Below, one piece after another: positions 35,102-47,278 of a DNA stretch of 64,000 nt (within the stretch, counting starts at the first letter, position 1; every line of letters begins with the position of its first letter). Source of the DNA: Dillenia suffruticosa. Taxonomy: Eukaryota > Streptophyta > Magnoliopsida > Dilleniales > Dilleniaceae. A program made the translations under genes and the position numbers. Under the pieces are notes generated by a model. That model was not told where the DNA came from. It saw nothing but the letters and a program-made list of their open reading frames with translations, and did not search any database. The DNA lies in contig JAVTVX010000024.1 of assembly GCA_033439265.1 (NCBI GenBank), positions 11,763,001 through 11,827,000 of the forward strand, given 5' to 3'.

Positions 35102-36967
35102 AGTTAAGTTTGTCGAGTAAGGTCACTAGGGGGAACGAAAAGCATGGACTCTTAGATGCGTTGAGGAGTATTGGGACTGAAGGCTTTGAATCTGAAACTC
35201 AGGGAAATGTAAAGGTTTGGGTGGAGTACTCGGAAGATTCAAACGGAATGACTGGCTATTTGTTGGTCTAGGTCAATGAGACTTGCAAAAAACCCTAGAG
35301 AGTGCTCCAGTGGGTGAGACTCCTATACTGTGGTTTTTGAAAAGATAGAAACAGACTAAAATAGAGCTTTGTTATGCCTTTTGTGTGCTATTTGTAAGTT
35401 TTCAAAGCATACCTGGCTGGTTAGCTTAACGATGCATAAATAACCCTCTTGTATGAGTTTCGTATGTATCCAAGATGTTAAAACACTAGTTTCCTTATTG
35501 GAGTGTCCTGAGATCATAGGGATTATAATGAGAGATTCTCGAATATTTAAAATTCTATTACTGAGGAGATTTAGTTCACTAAATATTTCTTTCTTTATTG
35601 ATAGTAGCCAAAGGTTTCATTTTTGATCACAGGAGGTTGCCTTCATAATCTAAGGAGAAGTGAATTACCTTTAGATGAGTGGTAGCACTGAGCACAAGAA
35701 GATTGGAGAGACTATTAGGTAGTTACCGAGAAAACTTTGGTTGGTATGTAGCAAAAGGATGGGCTGTGTCTGCCTACTGGGGAGATCTTCCCATATTGAC
35801 GACATGTCTTAGTACATTATTCCAATGGACTATAATTTTGAAGGGCTTCAACCTCACAATAATAGGCCTATAGGCTATGCCCTATTATTTGCTCCTGTCT
35901 CCTGGTGTCGTTCTATAGGAAGGGTTTCAAGAGTATCGTCAAATAGATAAGAATTCGAAAATATATTATTGCACAACATTAAACCCATGAACGAAAAGGT
36001 CAACTGATTGATTCAAATGCATTAAGAAGTACTGTTATGTTTTATGTCACAAGTACAAGATGGACATGTAGTAGAATCTTTAAAAAGGAAAGAGAAGAAA
36101 TTTACTTGTTGATATTCTTACAAGACAAAGCAGATACAAATGAAATGAAAATCGCAAAGGCAATTGCAATGCAAAAAAGACATCATACAATTAGAAAAAA
36201 AAATTACAAAAATTTTACAAGAGAAGCCAAAAAAATTTGTAAAAGGTAGGAGTTGACCAAAAAGAGACAGAAAGATGCATCAAACTTTGCACCTCTTCTA
36301 TCATTTGGCCTCCTCAAATCTTCCAACTCCTCTTGTCGCTTGACCTAAAAATGGCTATGGGAGAATCCTCAACCACCCGTTGTATACAGAATCTAGACGA
36401 TAATTCTGATCTTGAGAAGAGAGATTCCACTACGAACAAAAATCTTTCCTGTCCAAACTAAGATCATTCGGTACCCAAAGTTAGTATCCTTGAGGAGATC
36501 CGACAGATTCTATCATAACATCGGGACCTCAAATGTGATGATGGCCCCTTGTATCGGTAGCCTCCCTCTTGATGACACCTTATATTGGTAAAAACCTTCT
36601 AACACGTGAAGTTTTGGGGTTTAAAATCTATATTCAAACTATCTCCATGGAGCGCCTACTCTCAACGAATCCAAGAAATCAATTCCAAATCGCTTGAAAT
36701 CATTTCACGACAATACTGGAGTTTCCACCTCCTTTTATAATCATGAAGGCATGACCTTTATGACTGCTGACAACTAAAAAATTCCAAGGAAAGACTTGCG
36801 CAATGAATAAAGAATTCAACCTTTCCAACTTCCCATGAAGCATTTATTTTGGGATTTTTTATTTGGTGGTTATCTTTATTAACACCCCCACTATCTTCTA
36901 GGAAACGATTTTTAGACTTACTTTTTATGCCGTTTCTCTTTCCAAAATGACATAAGAAATAGGGAAC
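35102..36967. other. Unassigned repeat-like DNA
   Basis: The text from about 35,110 to 35,640 has the feel of an LTR and leader ('gagagtgctccagtgggtga', a 'ggttagcttaacgatgcataa' stretch), but no partner copy or termini could be fixed. The ORFs at 35679-35873 and 36037-36249 have no domain I recognise. Confidence 0.35.
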
Positions 36968-37066
36968 GTCCCTTAGGGATAGCTCAAGCGGTAAAATCTT
37001 CCCACTTCCATCATCCCTTCCTCCATTCAAACCCGTTTGGTTGTATTTCATTGTACAAAAAAAAAA
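36968..37066 (+). mobile_element. Short tRNA-derived SINE
   Basis: About 99 bp with box A-like 'tagctcaagcgg', box B-like 'attcaaacccg' 40 bases further on, and 'tttcattgtac' followed by ten A residues. Imperfect direct repeats 'gaaatagggaac' (36956-36967) and 'gaagtagggggc' (37067-37078) flank it, matching at 10 of 12 positions. It lies antisense to the ORF at 37186-36758, which it contributes to by chance. Confidence 0.58.
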
Positions 37067-37078
37067 GAAGTAGGGGGC

Positions 37079-37975
37079 AAATAATGTTACCTGATTTAAA
37101 AGCCCATTTAGTACACGACGCAAGCCTAAGGCCCAATGAACATAATATGCTAAGACCTGTCGAAATGCGTCATTTACACAGGACATGCCCTCTCTTCTTT
37201 GCGTCTAACAACCAAACCCTTCTCGATAGCTATTTGAATGGCCCTTTAACCTCCTCGGTATCCAATATTCGGTCAGTTTGTAGAAATATTCATCTTTTTA
37301 TAAAATGCGAGAATGGCATCTCGTAATAAGAAAGAAAATCTTCGAATCCTCTTCGATAAGAAAAGTAGTTCCCTTACCAATTGAAACTTCCTTTAATTGG
37401 TAAGACTCCAAATCTCCTAATGATTTGGTTTGATCCCCATAATCTTGGGACACTTTTATAAAAAAACTAGGGTTTTAATGATCCGAATGCATACGGAATT
37501 CACCCCTGAAGAGACTATATACATCCTTAATTTAGCCAGCTAGGTAAGTCCTCTCGCTTTTAGAATTTACGCGTAGTATACAAAGATTTAACGGAGATCT
37601 CATCTCAGTCAATTTATTTCTTTTCAAAAATCATTCTCTGGCTTGAGTGTCGGAGTCTCCCTACGGAAACACCCTCCAGTGGCTTTTCGCAAGTCTCATT
37701 AATCAAGGTTGACAAATAATTAGATAACTAGTTTGAGTCAATAGAGCCATCATTTGTGAAGTTAAACCCATCTGCAATATCCTTATATACAAAATTATGT
37801 TATTTATATTCTCAAACTCTTGATTATAAAATTTTTATTGAAACATTTTAAAATTAAATTCTAAAATTGAAAACATAAACTATTTGAATTAAATTAGAGT
37901 TTTATTAAATACCAAAAGCAATTGTAAATACAATTATTTTGTATATGTGTTCGGGGCGTACAACTATTTCAAACT
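37079..37975. other. Unassigned DNA with an LTR-like scrap
   Basis: Near 37,635 the text 'cttgagtgtcggagtctccc' resembles a phrase common in LTRs of Ty3/gypsy Tat/Athila-type elements. No coding domain accompanies it. Confidence 0.35.
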
Positions 37976-37980
37976 CTCAT

Positions 37981-38150
37981 ACGAAGCTCATTGTTGTGGA
38001 CTTTCACTATATTAGAGATCATGTCCCCAAATGTTGTCTTAACATTCTCCTTGTGTTCTCTAAAGATAGCTGACTCATTAACCAAAGCTCTCTTGGAGCA
38101 ACATCTTCATTTACAAGCCAAGATTGGGTATTTCCAAGGACGCCACCATA
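37981..38150 (+). pseudogene. Ty1/copia RNase H C-terminal scrap
   Basis: Two frames together give KLIVVDFHYIRDHV then, after a frame change, LKIADSLTKALLEQHLHLQA. This matches the end of copia RNase H, where a D(Y/F)HYIRD block is followed by (L/I)AD.(F/L)TKAL. Nothing of the same element is visible on either side. Confidence 0.62.
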
Positions 38151-38234
38151 TTGCATGGAAGTATAAATATATTAGCATTCTCTTCTTTTTTTTTCTTTTA
38201 GTGCCATAGGATGCATGATGACTAACTAATATTT

Positions 38235-38400
38235 GGAATTATATTCTGACTAATTCAATTCGAATAGTTGGTAGACTCCTTTTTAGGAGTATAGCTCATT
38301 GAACATATTTTTTTCCATTTTCAAATCTCAAACTTGAGTCCTTGTTTAAGGGACTTAGCGTCTGTGCCCACGAGGCAAACTATCTGTTGGTATTTTAACA
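38235..38400 (-). mobile_element. SINE-like fragment
   Basis: The minus strand reads 'gcctcgtgggcacagacgc', then 'aaacaaggactcaagtttga' (box B-like), and ends with 'gaattagtcagaatataatt', similar to the 3' consensus of some plant SINEs. No target duplication or A-tail was seen. Confidence 0.4.
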
Positions 38401-38984
38401 TCTTGTTTGTGAGCACATTGTTCTCATTCTATTTTATAGAGTCCTTTGATATAGTTGTGTGTAAATATGAACATAAATCAATTAAATGATATTCTCAATT
38501 TTTTTATCAACTTTGCTTTAATAGCAATCTAGGATAGAGCACATGTTAGCTTTATGAAACTATGGAAAGGGTTTTGATCTCACACTTTTTATTATTTTGC
38601 TTTTTATGCCATGTATTAAATTTTTTAACAAATATTCAAAAGATTAGTGATTGAAATTTGAAAAGCTTTTGTTGTTATTATTATTTTAGAAAAGTAACAT
38701 TCAAAGGACTTGCATGTCACTAAGGAAGTATTTGTTATAGGTAAAAGGGGTCTAAAGGTTATTCAGGTAAACATTTACCAACTTTCCCATATTTGGTATG
38801 AAGTTCTATTAAGTATAGTATAAAGGGGATAAATGCATTTCCAAATTTGGGGTAAAGGCAATGCCCATTTCTTAAATAGTTAAAAGTATTACCTATTTCT
38901 AAAATCAAATAATAAATTAAATTAATTTGCATTATTTTAGGGAGTAAAAGATTAAATTTATTTTTTTTAGCAAAAGAAAAAACT

Positions 38985-40030
38985 AACTAATGTATTTATA
39001 GAGAGAAAATATAAATTAAATTGATTTCTTAAAAAAAAAAAGATTAGATTCAGATTTTTTTCAAAAAAAAATTATTTAAAAAAATAATATGCTTGATTTT
39101 AGTGAGAGAAAATTTAAATTTAGTAATTTTAGATAAAGAAAACATAAGATCAATATATTTAGAGAGAGAAAATGTAAATCAAATTAATTTTTTAGAGAGT
39201 GAAAATTGATGTAATTAGTTTAGATAGAAAAAACTTAATTTGGTTTTTTAAGAGAGAAAAAGTTTAAAATCAATGTCATAGAGAAAGAATGTTGAAAAAA
39301 TTGATTCTTTTAGAGAGTCAAAACATATATCTTTAGTTTTAGAGAATGAAAAACAATTTATTTACATTGACATAATTTAAAAATAAAGATTTTTTAGAAA
39401 TATTAAATGTGCTTAATTTTAGATAGAGAAAAATATAATTAGATTTTTTTTAAGAGAGAAAATAAGATGAATACATTTAGAGAGGGAAAAAGTGAATTAA
39501 AATGATTTTTTTAGATATAGAAAACTAATTCGTTTAGTTTTAAAGATACAAATTAAATTTATATTTTTAAAAAGAAAATTTAAAATTAATGTATCTAAAT
39601 AGATGAAGTTCATAATAATTTAAAATTTCCAGAGAGAAAAATCAATATATTTAATTTAGAGTGAGAAAACTAATCTTGACCTTTTAAAAGAAAGAAAATC
39701 AAAAAACAAATTCGTTTAGAGAAAAAAAATATGAACTAAATTGATTTTAAGAGAAAAATAATGTGTTTAATTTTAAAGAGAGAAAATTTAAAATTAATAT
39801 ATTTAGAGATATAAATTCTAAAACAATTAAATTCATTTAGAATTAAAATTTTAATTTGATTAATTTTAAAGGAGAAAAAACTGAATTTCATTTTTTTAGA
39901 GAGTAAAAACTTAAATGTTATATATTTAGAAATATAAAATACGAAATAAATTAACTTTTTTAGAGTAAGAAACTAATATATTTATTTTTAATAAGAGTTA
40001 ATTTACGTACTTTCAATTTGAAAGGAAAGA
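38985..40030. repeat. Degenerate AGAGAGAAAA tandem-repeat region
   Basis: About 1 kb is built from 25-40 base units of the form 'ttttagagagagaaaatttaaatt', each diverged from the next, all in the same orientation and with no coding content. The units are too diverged for a simple satellite and look like an old minisatellite expansion. Confidence 0.78.
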
Positions 40031-41179
40031 AACATAATGATTAAAATTATAGATAAATGTTGAAACCAAATTTGACTCACAGGTAAACTGCTCTCCTGGC
40101 TCGAATGGGGAATAAGGGATGTCGAGTCTGTTGAACTTTCTTTAATGAGAGAACTTGTAAAACCTACCAGAAGTAGTTTTGGTAGAGTAATTCAGACACT
40201 CAAATCAAAAAGAGCGGAAGAAAGGAATAAATAACTTAAAGAGTTTTAGCCCCGTATAGTCTCTGTGTACTGTATATGGAGTAGAGAGTTGTAAATATGC
40301 ACCTAACTGGTTGCTTTTGCAATGTATATATAGTATTTTGTGTATTGAGAGATATAGAAACTCTATTTATCTTGTAGAGAGATTGTTAGAATTTTTTTGA
40401 GATTATAGGTATCATAATCGTAAACTTTCGATAGATTCTAAGTCTTCTGAGGTAGAAATGTTTCAGTTGCTATCATGAAGATCTAAGAAAGTCTGAATTG
40501 CCAAGGGACTTAGGTCCGTCGCATAATAGGAATTATTTTTATAATGACCAATGGGACTAAGAGGTTGGAAGGTCGAGAGATTGAAGAGTCAAGTAAACAA
40601 AACAAACCGAGAGAGAGTGACTAGGTAGTGTGTGGGGAGAAGTAAGGTATTGAATGAGAGGGTTTTACTGGTGCCGAGAGGAGTATACGAGGGTCTCCAA
40701 CCGAGAGAGCATTTCATCAAGAAAATTGGATAGGGATAGAGAGGGATTTCGACCAAATAGAGACTAAGAGTATTGGAGTATTTGCAGATAGATTGCTTAG
40801 TGGCTTGTGGGTTTTATGATCAAGGACCTTTTGGATCATGTATTATCATCTTGCCCCACTCCTAATGTTGTTTTGAAGGAGTGGCATTAGGAGTAGAGTT
40901 AAAGTGATTAGAATCGGGAAATTATATAGGCACAAAAGTAGTGCACTTTATGTAGTAGAAAAGACATGAAAGTGGGGCATTAAATACGGATGTGCTATCT
41001 CGGTTTCCATGAATCTTCTCAAATACGCTTCTTATTATTCAAATTATGGTTGGTTATAGGCATTGTGGCCTTACTATTTTGGTTATTCGCTTTGTTGAGA
41101 GAAGAATATTGGGAGTTTAGGGTTTTGAAGCAAAAACGGTGAGGATTACTAAGATCAAAAGTGTGAGACAAGCGATGAG
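40031..41179. other. Leader or LTR-like region before a gypsy-type ORF
   Basis: No ORF of note. The sequence passes into the accessory ORF at 41180 without a break, so it may be the leader of the same element. The phrase 'gaatattgggagtttagggt' near 41,107 is typical of plant gene 5' regions but not diagnostic. Confidence 0.35.
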
Positions 41180-42743
41180 TTGAATGAAGTAAGGAAGACT
41201 ATGGTTTTGGGGGATGATTTTTATTTGTGGTTGCCTTTGGAGGACGAGAAAGTAAACATGGCGCACGAGACCTCTTTGTCAATGTATAAGGAGTATATTA
41301 GGTATGGTTTGAGGGTGCCTTATTTGGGTGCTCTGGCTTTGGTTTTAAGGGGTTGGAATATATTCCCAACCTTTCTGATTTTAGGTGCTTAGCGGTGGTG
41401 AATTTGTTGAGTTTTTGTCATTTAGACTTTAATTTTGAAATTCTTTCTTCCATTTTCTAAGGAGTTGTGCTACTTAGAATTCGACCAAGGGTTGGTTTTG
41501 TCTCCAAACATGGTCGAAGATGGAAATTTTTTTATAAGGAGAGTATGGACAAGAGTTGGATGGATAAGTTCTTTTTCATAGAGTTTGGGAAGAAGAATCT
41601 AACGCTGGTAGTATCGGAGGTAAGTGGTGATCCTGATATGGGATTGAGGGCTCTGACCCCTTTTGTGCACTGGGGCTTCATTGGCAAAGTGGGAGGTTTT
41701 TGTTTATCAGAGAATAGAGCCATTCATGTTTATGCTCTCTTTCATGAGGAATTGTTAAAATTGGCAGGTTTGCTGTTAAATGAGAAGGTACAAATCAAGA
41801 GATCTATCTTGGAGAAGAAGGCAGTGGCTAGACTTTTTTATGTTCTCACCACAGCTTATGGAGATGACCTCAGGAAGATCACTACCAAGAAACTGATGAG
41901 GGACTGAGGTGGTAAGGTTGTCGAGGAAAGAGAGAGTATGTTGGGAGAAAGGGCCAGAGAAGTACGCCCAATTGCTACTTAAATTTCTAAAAGAAAGAAG
42001 AGGAAACCGGTGGTCCTTAGTAATAGTAGTGAAAAGGTTGGAACAATTAGGTGAGAAGAGTTCATGACATTGGCTTTGGCTGTCGAGAGTGTCAAGACTA
42101 CTAGTGCTGAAGCAAGAACTCTTGGTGGGGAGGAAGATATTTCCTCGAGGGCTTTAGGTGTAAGTAAGGAGGAGGTTGGATCGAGAATTAGGGCTAGACC
42201 ATTGGGTGCTCTTCTGGAACCTTTATATGTCCAGGATTGTAAAGACGTTATGTCCGATCAGATCACCCCTCCTTCCCCTTATCTTTGTTAGGTCTTTTGA
42301 TGAGAAGAGGGACCTAAAGGAAAGGGGAACTACAATGATAAGTTGCGATAGTAAACATTTCATTTATATCGATGTAGTTGAGGCAAGGAGGTATGCCGAC
42401 GGATTGGATTACCATCGCTTTGAGCTAGAGTTGAATGGTTTATTCATAGAGTTAGGCGATGAGGCTTTAATGTCTTTCGCACTTTAAGTAAGTCTTTTCT
42501 TCTATAGTATTGGTTAGTCTAATGTTCCAACCTTAGTTGTACAATTTAGTATGACTTGTGCAGGCTACTACCATGGCTAAGTTTTAGAGGTTAAGACAAA
42601 ACCATTTGGTAGGTCATCCAGGGCATGTGGTGGGCCAAAGACATGAGGAGATTTGTACACTCCAGGTAACTTTGACCCAAAGAGAGAAGTTGAAGAGGAA
42701 AGGGTAGCACACATTACTTCTAGTAATAAAGAGAAGGAGATAG
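41180..42743 (+). pseudogene. Gypsy-type accessory protein (Transposase_28-like), 5' part
   Basis: The ORF at 41180 includes LSMYKEYIRYGLRVPYLGAL. After frame changes the reading continues in 41467-41907 with a GFVSKHGRRWKFFYKES block and KSWMDKFFFIEF. This pattern (a '(V/M)Y...L..GLR.P' block, then a 'GW..+FFF(V/I)' block) is that of the plant 'putative gypsy type transposon' domain family. Further ORFs at 42064-42291 and 42176-42487 continue the same decayed gene. The coding text is interrupted at 42743 by the CACTA transposon and resumes at 61,709 (coiled coil). The role of these proteins is not established. Confidence 0.6.
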
Positions 42744-42960
42744 CACTATAAAATTAAAGTGCTGTATTGACGGCAATTTTTAACGACGGTAACTTTTAGT
42801 GACTGTTTTTATGATTTATAGAGACACCTTGTGATAAAACCATCAGAAAATATAGGTTTTTCCCAATTGACTAAAATATCCGTGAAGAAAAGTTTATCAA
42901 CCATCGACAAAACTATCACAGCCGTCCGTAAAGCAATATTCAATTACGATGGTTAAAAAT
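42744..42960 (+). repeat. CACTA left terminal inverted repeat and subterminal region
   Basis: CACTATAAAA terminus followed by several 'gacgg'-type words ('ttgacggcaatttttaacga', 'gacggtaac', 'gccgtccgt'). The right end shows the same words in inverted order. Confidence 0.85.
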
Positions 42961-43254
42961 TATGGTAAATAAATGTAATAGTCTTTTTAGCACGATTTAA
43001 AAACAGTCTCAATATAAATATTTTTTATTGTCTACTTAACAATACCATTTTCATAGATTTTAGATGTGTAGTAACACACAAATTCTACCGTCTTTTAAAA
43101 CTATATTCAATTCTCACTATTAGAACAAACTATTTGTATAAATTTTATTTGTATTGACGTATATATTGTATTGTCTGTAAAAATATAATATTGTTATATT
43201 TTTGTATCATATATCCTTTATATTTGAAAATAGTCTAGATAATAAATTGTGGTA

Positions 43255-43850
43255 AATTTATGATAGTGGTAGTTTAGTAAATAGGTAAAAATGATAAGTA
43301 ACAGTAGGTAAGTAAGTAGAAAATAAGTGGGTAAGTAAATTTATATAGTGATAAGTTAGTGATATATAATCATGATAAGTAGATGGTAAGTAGAAAGTAA
43401 GTGGATAAATAAGTTTATATAGTGGTAATTTAGTGGTAAATAAGTGGTAAGTAGATAGTAAGTGAGTAAATAAGTTTATATAACGGTAAATTAGTGATAA
43501 GTTTGTGATATATAGTCGTGGTAAGTAGATGGCAAGTAGATGGCAAGTAGATGGCAAGTAGATGGCAAGTAGATGATAAGTGGATAAGTAAGTTTATATA
43601 GTGGTAAGTAAATGGTAAGTGAGTAAGTTTATATAGTGGTAAATTAGTGATAAATTTGTGATATATAGTCGTAGTAAGTAGATGGTAAATAGATGATAAA
43701 TAGATGATAAGTGGATAACTAAATTTATATAGTAATAAATTAATGATAAATTTGTGATATAGTCATGGTAAGTAGATAGTAAGTAGGCTACTAACTTTGT
43801 ACAGTGATAAGTTTATAATATATAGTCCGCACGTATAATTACCACCGTAA
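43255..43850 (+). repeat. Left subterminal GTAAGT-rich array
   Basis: Dense repeats built on 'ggtaagtagat', with an almost perfect 11-bp array (ggcaagtagat) at about 43,520-43,580 and longer units containing 'tttatatagtggtaa' and 'gtgatatatagtcgtgg'. In CACTA elements such subterminal arrays normally bind the accessory transposase. Confidence 0.85.
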
Positions 43851-44796
43851 AAAGTAAAGATAAGTTTTATCAATCATGTTATTAGTTGTAATCCATCATT
43901 GGAGGTGTGAAATCCACCATCATTATATTTATTTCTAATTTTTATTAATATATATTTATTTAATATTTATTAACATACATTACTTATATACATTAAATAA
44001 TTTTATAAAATATTTTAATTATTTATATTAATTTAATATTAACTTATATACATTTTTTAAAATTTTAAAATATATAACTGCATTTTTGAAAAGATTTATG
44101 ATTTAATAGTTTGAAAATTAAAAATAAAAAAACATAATTTCTTTTCTTTAATAGTAAACTTCTAACAAGTGTATGCGAGTATAGTGATATATTATAAATT
44201 TATAATAAATTTATAATAATAACGATGATATTCATGGAAATGAAATATAACAAGTGTATAATGAAAAAAAAAGAAAAATTATGTAATGAAAAACGATGCT
44301 GAAAAATGAGTTTTGAAAAATTGTTTGTAAAAATGACAGTATATGTTTTGAAAAATATTATTGTAACCATTTAATTGGTGATATATCCTACTTTCCTCAA
44401 TTGTTAGTATAAAAATTTTACAAAAAATTTAGAATTTTTCAATAACATAATAATATTGATACCAATTTAGAGACACAATCCCTATGTTAGATGAATGAGT
44501 GGATGAGTGCATCTTAATGTCATAATATAAAATTATAATTATCAATATTAGTTTAAATTATAATATATTAATAATTTAAAAAATCTATATATTTAATCAC
44601 AAAATATTTATCGTTCAAAATATATAATATTAATTAATCATAATTCATTCATATCATTCAATATAATTATTATTAAAATACATTGGTTTGAATATATAAG
44701 AAATTTTAATGAGAACAGAAAGGAAAAAAAAAACCCAATGAGAATAGAAAAAAAATGATATTGAGGAGGAAGAAAGAAAGAAAAAAAAATATTATC

Positions 44797-44892
44797 ACAC
44801 AAAATTTCATGGCACAATTGTTGACATGTCTTCCTTTCAAATCAAGGTCCGAGGTTTGAATCCCACTTTTTGATAAAAAAGATGATTTTTTG
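44797..44892 (+). mobile_element. SINE or tRNA-derived fragment inside the CACTA
   Basis: Box A-like 'tggcacaattgttgacatg' at about 44,810 and box B-like 'gaggtttgaatcccac' at about 44,852 are 40 bases apart. They are followed by 'gataaaaaa' repeats. The spacing and sequence fit a tRNA-derived SINE head. No flanking repeats were found. Confidence 0.5.
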
Positions 44893-44903
44893 ATAAAGAA
44901 GAA

Positions 44904-45330
44904 ATGAAGGGCAGGCGCTCGGGTGTGCATATGTTGGCGCCAGCCTGGGCGCGCGCCGGCCTGAGCAGTGGCATGGGCTGGCGTCCGTGCATGAATGCGC
45001 GGGCGCCCTCCCGCTCCTGTGTGCGCCTATGCTTCCATGAAGGGCGGGCGCCCGTGTGTGCATGTGCTGGTGCCCGCCCGGGCACGCACCTGCCTGAGCA
45101 GTGGCATGGGCTGGCGCTAATGCATGAATGCACGGGTACCCTCCCACTCTTGTGCGTGCCTATGCTTCCATGAAGGGCGGGCACCCGCCCAGACGTGCGC
45201 CTACCTGAGCAATGGCATGGGCTGGCGCCCGTGCATGCATGTGCGGGCGCCATCCCGCTCCTGTGCGTGCCTATGCTTCCATGCAAGGCCCATACCTGGC
45301 TGCACAGTGGCATGGGTCAGCACCCCGACT
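44904..45330. repeat. GC-rich block A, about four diverged tandem units
   Basis: The word 'ctgagcagtggcatgggctg' starts at 44961, 45094 and 45205, and a variant at about 45300, giving unit lengths of 95-133 bp. The block is far richer in G, C and CpG than the AT-rich DNA around it. ORFs on both strands are by-products of the base composition. It lies about 390 bases before a truncated copy of the TNP2 start. Confidence 0.85.
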
Positions 45331-45720
45331 CCCGTGAATAATATAATAAAATGAATTTATTAATTTAAATTATTAATATTATTAAATTAAATAATATAAT
45401 GATATTAAATTAGTAATTTATATAATTATAAATATTATATAATTTTATATAAATTAAAAAAAAACTAAAACCCTAAACCCACTTAATTTACAAGATTTAC
45501 CTATTTAATTTAATGATAACTCCAAAAAAAAATTTCATGCCAAAAATAATTTTCTATTTTAATACCAATTTACTCAAATTTCTTTTTTTCCCGTTTGTTT
45601 CTTAGCGCCAATTTAATAACACGTCAAAAATATTTTCATATTTATTTCTTTTATTTATTTTTTTTATTACTCCGTCTATTTATTTCAATGCAAAATTATG
45701 CACGATTTGTATTTAATATG

Positions 45721-45835
45721 ATGGACAAATTATGGATGCATTCTAATTCTAAGGAAGAAGTGATGAATATATTAGAGTATTTCTTGAATTTACATGTGCA
45801 AATATTCAATGTCAATGTACCGCCAAAGAAATTTT
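45721..45835 (+). pseudogene. Truncated duplicate of the TNP2 5' end
   Basis: MDKLWMHSNS matches the start of the main TNP2 gene (MDKIWMHSKS at 53889). The DNA match continues through 'tatttcttgaatttacatg' to about 45,830 and then ends. The full copy carries the whole transposase after this point; here the sequence drifts into AT-rich DNA. Confidence 0.75.
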
Positions 45836-46124
45836 TTGTTTCAAGGGAAAATTTAGTTTTGGCACGAATTACTTACTTGTTACTCGCCGATTTCTCTTTT
45901 TTTCTTTTTTTACAATTGTTAGGGTTCAAAATTTTCAAAATATTGGCGCAGGAAAGAAAAAGTTTTTGAAAATTTATAGGTAGTAATAATGTAGCAATAA
46001 TGTATGGTATGTGTATTGATATAGGTAGTAATAAAATAGTAATAATGCATTAATAATGAAGAACATAATAAAATAAATATGTAATAATAAAAAAAATTAG
46101 TAAAAGATAAAATCTAAAATATGC

Positions 46125-46350
46125 ACGCGCCCTTGGTTGCGCAGGCATGCTCGGGCGCTCGCACTAGCATGGCCGATTGCCCGCATGGGCGCTTGCATGC
46201 GAGGTAGCACTACGCTTGCCTGTGTGGTGGCATGCACCGGTGCTCGCGTTGGCATGGCCAGGTGCCCGTGGGCACTGCATGCGCGATAACACCGTGTGGC
46301 ATGTGCGGGCGCCCGACGCTTGCATGCTTGCACATGCACGCCGCACGCCA
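46125..46350. repeat. GC-rich block B
   Basis: About 225 bp of 'gcatggccagg'/'gggcgcccg'/'cttgcatgc' words, similar to blocks D and E at 57.8 and 58.5 kb. It lies some 570 bases before a truncated duplicate of the TNPA-like start. Confidence 0.82.
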
Positions 46351-46970
46351 CTATTTTATTTATTATATAAAAAATTTCAATAAAAATTAAGTATATAAAA
46401 AATTTCAAATATAAGTAGAATAATGATATAATTAATATTATTAATCAAATAATATAATGATATAAAATTTAGGGTATTTATTTATTGTAATGTAATGCAG
46501 TAACAATATTGTAATACAGTAGTAACAATGTTGTAACAAAAACAAAAAGATAAAAAATTCAAATACAAAAAATACAAAATAAAATTGAAGATTTAATAAT
46601 AAAAAAAGAGATAATGTACAATAAAATTAAACTCACAAAAGGTAAAAAAGAGGATAGAAAAGCGGGAAAAAATAACAGACTTCTAAAAATTTATTTGAGC
46701 GGCTAAATCAAATATATTATAAATTATTACTCCCAAATCCTCTTTGTATTCAAAACCAAATATATTATAAATTATTTCCTACAAATCCTCTTTCCCTTCA
46801 AAACCTCTTATTCCTTAATAAGCTCTCCTCCTTTCTTCCTTATTAAGCTCTCCTCTCTCAAAACTCAAAACTTAAACCTTGTGACTTAACCAAAATCTCA
46901 TTCCAAATTTTCTTAGCTCAATATGGGAAGAACTAAACGAGATGAGTATTGTTTGAGAGTGTGTTAATTA
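46351..46970 (+). pseudogene. Truncated duplicate of the TNPA-like gene 5' region
   Basis: The leader shares long stretches with 58,640-59,083 ('gaataatgatata', 'tttagggt', 'tatttgagcg.ctaaatcaaa', 'cttaaccaaaatct') and ends in ATGGGAAGAACTAAACGA at 46923. That is the same start as the gene at 59084 (MGRTKR). The frame stops after 14 codons, and the remaining exons are absent. Confidence 0.8.
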
Positions 46971-47130
46971 TTTTAAGAGTGTGTTATGTTATAGGGTTAT
47001 AGGTGTTAATCTTTATGACAGGTCGTTCAAATTTTAGAAGTTGTAAGTTATTTGAGAGTGTGTTAATTTTGATAATGTGTTATGTTGTAGGGTTATAGGT
47101 GGTAAGTCTGTGTAAGTATGTATAAGTGGT
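46951..47130. repeat. Direct repeats of about 105-bp spacing
   Basis: 'ttgagagtgtgttaatt' and 'gtgttatgtt.tagggttata' occur at 46,951-47,008 and again at 47,051-47,102, followed by a few GTAAGT words. Confidence 0.7.
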
Positions 47131-47278
47131 AAGTTAGTGAATAAGATTATGATATGTCATAAGATAAGATGGTATGACAAGAAAAAATTATTTATATATA
47201 GAGTATTACAATATATCAATCGTCTCAATTTTCGTCTTTCCTTTTCCTTTTTTATTTTCTTTTCTACTTTGGTTTTCT

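Noticed and set aside
36758-37186. 142-aa minus-strand ORF
   Set aside because: It runs antisense through the short SINE and its poly-A, which supplies a Phe run; no domain recognised.
43520-43580. CRISPR-like regular repeat
   Set aside because: Units are 11 bp without spacers, inside a plant transposon end; a simple tandem array.
44837-45313. 158-aa minus-strand ORF and overlapping ORFs rich in Ala, Cys, His and Pro
   Set aside because: Open frames arise on both strands because GC-rich tandem repeats lack stop codons; no splice or start context.
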